A stretch of 64,000 bases of DNA, from positions 535,016,313 to 535,080,312 of the forward strand of contig NC_090448.1 of the NCBI RefSeq assembly GCF_031143425.1, in the 5' to 3' direction. A model generated the notes under the pieces. That model saw only the letters and a list, made by a program, of their open reading frames with translations, made no database searches and was not told the DNA's origin. Source of the stretch: Pleurodeles waltl. Its lineage: Eukaryota > Chordata > Amphibia > Caudata > Salamandridae. The translations under genes and the position numbers were made by a program. This document shows positions 56,624 through 64,000 of the stretch, piece by piece. Numbering within the stretch: position 1 is the stretch's first letter; each line of letters opens with the position of its first letter.

Positions 56624-58434
56624 TGATTACATGTGGGTTGGTGATTTCCGACCCTTGCGTAAACCCCTGTTTCCGCAGGGGCTGGAATTTCAAGTTGGTT
56701 GATATTTTACTGCACCTGGTAATTACCTGGAGTGTTAAATATCTCATCCTTCATTGAATTTCAGAAGATTAAACCTATCGGAATTTAACAGAAGGAAAGT
56801 TTAGGGATTTGCTGTACCAGGTGGATGTCGGTGCAGTAAGCACCAAAAGCCCCATCTTATTCCCCAGAAACTCAAGATAGTTGCTATTTATTGCAACTGA
56901 TAAATAGTGTAGCCAGTATAACTATTTATCTGATGGATAAAAAGCACCTGGATTCCAAGAAACTCGGAATCGTGGCCTATGACTACACAATAGTAAAAGA
57001 ATGCCTGCTTCCATTGCATTTGTAGTCAGCTGATCCCCTTGAGATGACTTCAATATTGTCTAGAAATCTGTTCGGGATAATTTTTGAAGACAAAAGTCAG
57101 TTTCCTGTTTGGTAGGTGACCTGTTTAATGTTCTCCCAGTGTCTGGGAACTCCTTGGTGTAATTAGCGACCTCTGAACTCCTCCGTTAATCCGAGGCTAG
57201 TTTGTATTCCTCACTCATCTCCGAGGCTGGGCCCTTCTTTTCTTCGAACTCCGGCACCACAATTAAAGAAGAAACAGCTGCATTTCAAAGGGATTCCATT
57301 TCCAGGAGCTTAACGGTGATTGACATTTTTAGTTTAAGCTACGGGAAATTCAGCGCCCTTTTTGGGTTAAAACCTCAAACGTTTTCTAAAAGAAAATGAT
57401 TTCAGTATGGGGGTTTATTCGGTTCTCTTTGATAACCCTTCGTCACCGGTTTTGATGAACTCGGAAATGCTTTAAATCTGCAGTGTACATAAGAGCGCCT
57501 CTCTTGGAGTCTGAAGGGTGCCGCGCATTAATGTTACCAGCGACGCTGACGTAATTATAAGCTTCTGTCAAAACATTATCAAGCAACGTGAAGCCAGACT
57601 GATAACAAAGCATCCTTCAGTGAGCAGGCCATGGCGACAGGTGGTCGGTGGAACATCCCACGCGCAAAGCCTGGTGCATAACTGCTGGAATTCCAAAATG
57701 TTTGTTTAGCGCAGTTTTAGTATGTGTGTATATATTTATTCATTTAGGGTTTTTCCTAAGCGATAAAAACCACCCCAAACGTTGGTCCCAATGCGCTGAA
57801 GCAGTAGAAATGTGTGTAAATTCAGTTTGATTCATCATATTGATCAGAAAACTTTGTGCTCAAAGAAAGATTGTTTTTACTAAATTGTGAACAATGTGTG
57901 CGATTCACGAATGGCGGTCATGGGAGCAAAATCATAATAAAAAATAACAAATGTGGTTAGAAGTATGAATTAAAATGAGCAGATCTGGTATAATGGCAGC
58001 ACCTGTATTGATCTACCTTTCCACGACGTTTGGGGAATATGTAGAATTAGCGCATGACAGAAAATGTCACAAGCACAGCTGTACTAAGAATTCGGTTTCT
58101 GGAAAGAATACATGGATGCAACGTGAATTTTCAAAAAAACAAAAAATGTGTATTCTTTCTTTACGCTTGCTCTCTGGAATCTCTTGTGTTCCAGATCGAA
58201 CGCCATTTATAGTAAGCGTTCTCAGATTTAATTTTGCTCTTTTATTTACCGTGTAACACACCAGTGTGCAGACCTACGTTATTTCTGTATATTGGAAAAT
58301 TGCATTTATGATGGCTTTGTAACCTCTATATCAGTGCATTACTGCCATCTGAATATGCTGTCTAACTTCAAGAGGTTATTACCAACACCACATTATTTTC
58401 AGTTAATTAAAAAAAGGCTTCCTATTCACACAAC
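56624..58434. other. Apparently single-copy intergenic sequence
   Basis: No repeat shared with the rest of the window. The part at about 57100-57700 is richer in CpG and homeodomain-type words (TAATTA, ATTAG) than its surroundings. It has no long reading frame. A conserved non-coding element is possible but unproven. Confidence 0.4.
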
Positions 58435-58446
58435 AATGCCCTGGAC

Positions 58447-59010
58447 CTGTGGTTCCCAACCTTTTGACTTCTATGGCCCCCACTTTATCATTATTGAAAC
58501 TTGGGTACCCTCCCAAAATCATTATTGGAATCCAGGGCCCCTTACTGAGTCATTACTGGAAGCTGGGAACCCCGGCCTAAACATTGTTGATGATTTGAAA
58601 CGCGAAACAATACACAAAATATACAGAAACAAACATTCATCAAACACATGCACAAATGATAACACTTTATTTATTTGCAAATATAAATATTAAAAAAATA
58701 CAAAAATAAATTTCAATAGGAAAGGTGGAGTTTTTCTAAAATCAATTGACATCACATGTTGTCCATACTGTATTCTGTTTGATGCCTCTGCACTGCTCTC
58801 ACAAGTCAGTCTAAGAATACGGTTTTAATGTTTAGCCTACATTTTTAAATTCCTTGACATTTACAATACTTAAAAAAAAAAATTAATTGTACATTTAGCC
58901 ACTTTATTTGCACTTTATTAATTTGTTAAAATTTAATTTACTAAGGAGTCACACAGCCCCAGAAGAGGATTCACGGACCCCTATGGGTTCCCGGACCACA
59001 GGTGGGAACC
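58447..59010. mobile_element. hAT-like non-autonomous element
   Basis: The left end CTGTGGTTCCCAACCTTTTG resembles the GGTTCCCAACC termini of hAT elements. Near the right end GGACCACAGGTGGGAACC is its approximate inverse. Both sides carry AATGCCCTGGAC (58435-58446 and 59011-59022), a 12-bp direct repeat that would contain the 8-bp duplication of a hAT. The interior is AT-rich with no transposase. Confidence 0.65.
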
Positions 59011-59022
59011 AATGCCCTGGAC

Positions 59023-60506
59023 CATATTCTCAGGTGCTACTCATTGATGCTCTGGCTTTCAAATTCCATAACCCACTTTCTCACTGCAGTCATACTAAAA
59101 TGCATATTCTCAAGTAAGTTAGATCCTCATATAGAGTTCAGCGATAAGGGCACTCTGACTGACTACCTGACTCCGAACTGACAGTCCACCAACTCTATTT
59201 AGAGTCAAGTGGCCCACTGTGTTGTCGCTGGTGGAGCCCCCCACTGGCTCCATTGCCAGAAACCTTACATTAACAGGCCAATGGACTTTGGGCCATAAGT
59301 GTAGTACCACAGTCCATCTGCTCTGTTTAGGGTGGATATTCTGTACTGGTTCCCTTTTCAGGACCACTGGATAAATAAACCCCGCACTCTCAGGGAGTTT
59401 GCTTTTGAAAAACAAATGCGTTTGGTGAGTCACTACATGAACCATGGTATCCACTCAACAAACTTTCAATACCTTCAGATGAGCAGCCTTAGCAGTGGTT
59501 CTTCTGGAAACACAGAGATCTCTGCCAGGCAGATCAAGATCTCTAAATATGGTGGACAGCATGCCGCCCGTCACAATTATAAATGAAGCCCGTGGTCCCT
59601 TCTTACCTCAACAGATCCACAGCTTTGCTCCTTTCCTTGTCTCCATATCCAATGACACTTTTGACAATACATGGTCACTGGATTTTAACATTCAGCATTG
59701 TATCCGCACCTTCTCTCTCACGGCCCCCTTACTCAGAGACCTCGATAATTCCTATTATCTGTCCTCCTGGGCACAGATTTGTACATACAGATTTGTACAT
59801 ACCTTTGCTAGTGGAGGACATCATTTACCATCTGGAAAACCGTAGAAATGCTGTCAACACCCTTACAACTACACTCAGCTTAGCCAAGCAGGTCTACTGT
59901 TATTGCATCAGCACCTCACTTCATCCAGACCCCCTGATCTACCTATTAATAAATTCTCTTCTTGCTCCTCCTGAAACACAGCCCTACATCTCATTTAGCA
60001 AAGCCCCTTCTTCTCATTCTAAGTCACCCACATCGAAAATACCATCAGCACTCCCTAAGTGTCCCCTTTATCGTTATTCTTCTCAGTGTGCTCCTCTTGA
60101 GACTTATTCACCCATTTGACCTTTAGAGACACTCTTCCATACTATTCTACACTTTCTCCTGTCCGAATCCACTCCTCAGTGCACTGGTGAAATCTCTCTT
60201 CTAGAATGTGTCCTCAGGCTACGTTTTACATCCTGCACTGTTGAAATCTTTCCTCAGGAATGTGATCCCCAGCTACACTTTACCAATAAACTATTGTCCT
60301 TTATGTCCTGAGTGCTTCAAGACTACTGATTTGTGTACTCCAAAATGCATTTGTGAATAGCGCCACTGGAGTTCATTTGGGTTACTCTCTACCTCCAAAA
60401 CCCAGTGAGTGCCCTACAATCAGTATTCCGACAACGCTATTTCAGATGTATCTTACAAAATTAGTGCAGCTTTCTCTCCAATGCCTACCATGAATTCCGC
60501 TCCGCG
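59023..60506. other. Intergenic sequence, nothing recognised
   Basis: A 178-codon + strand frame at 59583-60119 overlaps a 116-codon frame and has low-complexity, proline- and serine-rich content. I do not call a gene. A 14-bp word ACAGATTTGTACAT is duplicated in tandem near 59776-59803. Confidence 0.4.
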
Positions 60507-62173
60507 GGGGAAAGATCCAGAACAAGACGTCTGGAACCACGCCTGCGTTGATCACGCAAGCAGAACAACGCATGCCTGAACAACGCAGCCCCTTTTCTCT
60601 GCCTTAACCACACGTGCTGAACAACGCACATGCGTGGTTAAAACAGAGAAAAAGGAAGGTCCATCGGGAGAGGATGCGGTCTGGGAAGTGGGGTTGGGGC
60701 AGGGTTGGGGGTAGTTTTTAGGGGTGGGGGTGAAGGGGTTGGGGTGGTTAGGTTATTTTATTTATTTAAGGGGTGGGGGTCGGTACTATGGTTTTTAGGG
60801 CAGGGTGGGGGTAGGGGTTATTTTGTTTTTAGGGGCGGGGTGGGGTTTTGGGGTAATTTTGTATTTAGGATGGGTCGGGCTTTTAGGGACAGGGGTCGGG
60901 TAATTTTGTATTTAGGGTGCGTGGGGTTTGGGTTTTTAGGGGCAGGGTTGGGGGGTCAGGGTAATTTTGTATTTGGGGGGATTGGGGTCATTATGTTTTT
61001 AGGGCGGGTCAGGAGTGGGTTTTTAGGGGTGGGGGTCGGGGTAATTTTGTATTTAGGGCAGGTGGAGGGGTCGGGTTTTGAGTGGTGGGGTGGGGTAATT
61101 TTGTATTTAGGGCGGGTGGGGGGCATTATTAGTGGTGGGGGTCGGTGTAATTTTATATTTAGGGCAGGCGATGGGTTTTTGGGGGTCGGGTAATTTTGTA
61201 ATTAGGGCGGGTGGGGGCTTTCAAGGTTTTAAAGTGCAGGGTGGGAGTTGGGGTAATTTTGTATTCAGGACAGGTGGGGGGTCGGGTTTCTAGGGGTGGG
61301 GGTTGGGGTAATTTTGTATTTAGGGCGAACAGATTTTTAGGGGTGGGGGATCGGGGTAATTTTGTATTTAGGGTGGGTGAGGGGGTAGAGTTTTTAGGGG
61401 CGGGCGGGGGGTTGGGGTAATTTTGTATTCAGGGCTGGTGGGGGGTCGGGTTTTTACGGGCAGGGGTCATTTGTATTCAGTGCAGGTGGGGGTGTTGGGT
61501 TTTTAGGGGTGGGGTGTTGGGGTAATTTTGTATTTAGGGCAGGTGGGGGCTGGTTATTAGGGGTGGCGGTGGAGGGATGAGTAATTTTGTATTTAGGGCG
61601 GGGTGGGTTTTTAGGGGTGGGGAGTCAGGGTAATTTTGTATTTAGGACGGGTGGGGTGGTCAGGTTTTTAGGGGTGGGGTAGGGAGTTGGAATAATTTTG
61701 TATTCAAGATAGGCCGGGTGGGTTTTTAGGGGTGGGGTGGGAAGTCGGGGTTATTTTGTTTTTAGGGGCTGGGTAGTTTTATTTTTGGGGGTGAGGGGCT
61801 GGCTTTGGGGCTCAGGGTGGCTGGGGGGGGTATCAGGGTAGTTTTTAAAGGTGGGGGTTGGGGTACTTCTGTTTTTAGGTGCGGTGTGGGGGGGTTGGGG
61901 TAATTTTGCTTTTAGGGGTTGGGTTTTATTTTTGGGGGTGGGGTTCTGTTTTAGGGCTCAGGGTGGATGGGGGTATCGGGATAGTTTTTCAGGGTGGCGG
62001 AGTAGGGGGACTCCTATTTTTAGGGTGGGGGGTGGCATGTGACAACCACGCATGCAGTTTCCACACATGCCTTTACTGGGCATGCCTTTACAACGAAAAA
62101 TCATTGAAAAGGCATGCGTGGTAACGGCATGTGTGGAAACAACGTGGTCATTGTTCTGACCACGTTGTTCGGT
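60507..62173 (+). mobile_element. Foldback element B with expanded G-rich minisatellite
   Basis: Same family as the element at 13856-14584. It begins GGGGAAAGATCCAGAACAAG, then CTGGAACCACGC, then the conserved hairpin (about 60592-60650: CTCTGCCTTAACCA ... TGGTTAAAACAGAG). Its right part has GCATGCCTTTACAACG and AAAAATCATTG next to AGGCATGCGTGGTAACGGCA and GACCACGTTGTTCGG. It is then cut by LTR 4 at 62174; element A continues for about 40 more bases at this point, so the end of B should lie beyond LTR 4, outside the window. Confidence 0.78.
60680..62035 (+). repeat. G-rich minisatellite of foldback element B
   Basis: At least 16 units of roughly 50-60 bp, each with GGGGTAATTTTGTATTTAGG and a GGGTTTTTAGGGG-like half. 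The + strand carries a G-run every few bases and almost no C, so the open frames here (for example 162 codons from 60705) are glycine-rich artefacts. Confidence 0.9.
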
Positions 62174-64000
62174 GTAGGAAAGTACCATCTTGCCTGGCAT
62201 GTTACCCCCATATTTCACTGTATATATGTTGTTTTAGTTGTATGTGTCACTGGGACCCTGCCAGCCAGGGCCCCAGTGCTCATAAGTGTGCCCTGTATGT
62301 GTTCCCTGTGTGATGACTAACTGTCTCACTGAGGCTCTGCTAACCAGAACCTCAGTTGTTATGCTCTCTCTTTGCTTTCCAAATTGTCACTAACAGGCTA
62401 GTGACCGATTTCACCAATTCACATTGGCATACTGGAACACCCTTATAATTCCCTAGTATATGGTACTGAGGTACACAGGATATTGGGGTTCCAGGAGATC
62501 CCTATGGGCTGCAGCATTTCTTTTGCCACCCATAGGGAGCTCTGACAATTCTTACACAGGCCTGCCACTGCAGCCTGAGTGAAATAACGTCCACGTTATT
62601 TCACAGCCATTTACCACTGCACTTAAGTAACTTATAAGTCACCTATATGTCTAACCTTTACCTGGTAAAGGTTGGGTGCAAAGTTACTTAGTGTGTGGGC
62701 ACCCTGGCACTAGCCAAGGTGCCCCCACATCGTTCAGGGCCAATTCCCCGGACTTTGTGAGTGCGGGGACACCATTACACGCGTGCACTATAAATATGTC
62801 ACTACATATGTATAGCGTCACAATGGTAACTCCGAACATGGCCATGTAACATGTCTAAGATCATGGAATTGTCACCCAAATGCCATTCTGGCATTGGGGA
62901 GACAATTCCAGGATCCCCCGAGTCTCTAGCACAGACCCGGGTACTGCCAAACTGCCTTTTCTGGGGTTTCGCTGCTGCCAACCCCTCAGACAGGTTTCTG
63001 CCCTCCTGGGGTCCAGCCAGGCTTGGCCCAGGAAGGCAGAACAAAGGACTTCCTCAGAGAGAGGGTGTTACCCCCTCTCCCTTTGGAAAAAGGTGTCAGG
63101 GCTGGGAAGGAGTAGCCTCCCCCAGCCTCTGGAAATGCTTTGATGGGCACAGATGGTGCCCATCTCTGCATAAGCCAGTCTACACCGGTTCAGGGATCCC
63201 CCAGCCCTGCTCTGGCGTGAAACTGGACAAAGGAAAGGGGAGTGACCACTCCCCTGACCTGCACCTCTCCTGGGAGGTGCCCAGAGCTCCTCCAGTGTGC
63301 TCCAGACCTCTGCCATCTTGGAAACAGCGGTGCTGCTGGCACACTGGACTGCTCTGAGTGGCCAGGGCCAGCAGGTGACGTCAGAGACTCCTTCTGATAG
63401 GCTCTTACCTGTGTTGCTAGCCTATCCTCCTTCCTAGGTAGCCAAACCTCCTTTTCTGGCTATTTAGGGTCTCTGCTTTGGGGAATTCTTTAGATAACGA
63501 ATGCAAGAGCTCATCAGAGTTCCTCTGCATGTCTCTCTTCACCTTCTGCCAAGGAATCGACCGCTGACTGCGCTGGAAGCCTGCAAAACCGCAACAAAGT
63601 AGCAAAGACGACTACTGCAACCTTGTATCGCTGATCCTGCCGCCTTCTCGACTGTTTTCCTGGTGGTGCATGCTGTGGGGATAGTCTGCCTCCTCTCTGC
63701 AATAGAAGCTCCAAAGAAATCTCCCGTGGGTCGACAGAATCTTCCCCCTGCAACCGCAGGCACCAAAGAACTGCTTCACCGGTCCTCTGGGTCCCCGCTC
63801 AGCACGACGAGCGTGGTCCCTGGAACTCAGCAACTCTGTCCAAGTGACTCCCACAGTCCAGTGACTCATCAGTCCAAGTTTGTTGGAGGTAAGTCTAAGC
63901 TGCTAGACACCTCTTCTACACTAATAAGGGATAACTGGACCTGGTACAAAGTGTAAGTACCCCTTGGTACCCACTGTAGGAGGCTGGACTGGCTTGTAGT
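62174..64000 (+). mobile_element. LTR 4, inserted in foldback element B, cut by window end
   Basis: It starts TGTAGGAAAGTACCATCTTG exactly where the foldback element breaks. Content resembles the other LTRs: CCCTTATAATTCCCTAGTAT near 62450 parallels the minus-strand CCTATAAGTCCCTAGTA of LTR 3, and a TATA-like CTATTTAGGGTC lies near 63460. Its right end is not reached, because the other three LTRs are 2.2-2.5 kb and only 1.8 kb is visible. Open frames on both strands at 62.8-63.9 kb overlap each other and are not called genes. Confidence 0.7.

Noticed and set aside
59583..60119. 178-codon + strand frame
   Set aside because: It overlaps another frame of 116 codons, is serine/proline-rich and shows no recognisable domain.
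60705..61193. 162-codon glycine-rich frame
   Set aside because: It translates the G-rich minisatellite; unit variation and lack of conservation argue against a gene.
62851..63357. 168-codon + strand frame in LTR 4
   Set aside because: It is inside a non-coding LTR, with opposite-strand frames of similar length over the same bases.
1..64000. tRNA, rRNA or snRNA genes
   Set aside because: I looked for cloverleaf-type box A/B words and conserved rRNA blocks by eye and found none I could support; a covariance-model scan would be decisive.

Overview
The window is vertebrate nuclear DNA of a transposon-swollen genome, most likely a salamander or newt. The basis is one vertebrate gene with very long intronic sequence, DIRS tyrosine-recombinase retrotransposons, several L1-like LINE copies, solo LTRs of 2.2-2.5 kb and many foldback MITEs. 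The species call is inference; the gene and repeat structures are read from the sequence.

The only host gene I can support is AP5M1 (mu subunit of the AP-5 adaptor complex), on the + strand. Its last four coding exons are at 1316-1401, 1503-1624, 3555-3651 and 50083-50165. All have GT/AG borders, phases agree across every junction, and the stop codon is at 50163-50165. The first two introns are 101 bp and 1,930 bp. The last is 46,431 bp and holds nearly everything else in the window.

Inside that intron, in order: a GC-rich foldback MITE (4934-5385); a solo LTR (7886-10042); LINE copy 1 (10077 to about 16173), split by two later insertions that can be excised at their target duplications; LINE copy 2 (about 16390-22382), with all domains present but broken; LINE copy 3, antisense (about 22440-26560); a second solo LTR (27237-29694); a zone of diverged tandem and dispersed repeats (about 29.9-37.8 kb); DIRS copy 1 (37821-43546), with inverted terminal repeats and an internal complementary region; a 170-bp foldback MITE; and DIRS copy 2 (45590-49930), which ends 153 bp before the last AP5M1 exon.

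Downstream of AP5M1 are a plain 3' flank, a small tandem repeat (52.3-52.6 kb), a third solo LTR (54178-56618) with an AT-rich foldback MITE inside it, a hAT-like element (58447-59010), and a long foldback element with an expanded G-rich minisatellite (60507-62173) interrupted by a fourth LTR that runs off the window.

None of the transposon reading frames is intact. All are described as decayed copies. I found no tRNA, rRNA, CRISPR array or bacterial-type operon, and no clear novel biochemical system. The most notable points are the huge terminal intron, the legible insertion history, and the foldback element that carries a G-rich array.
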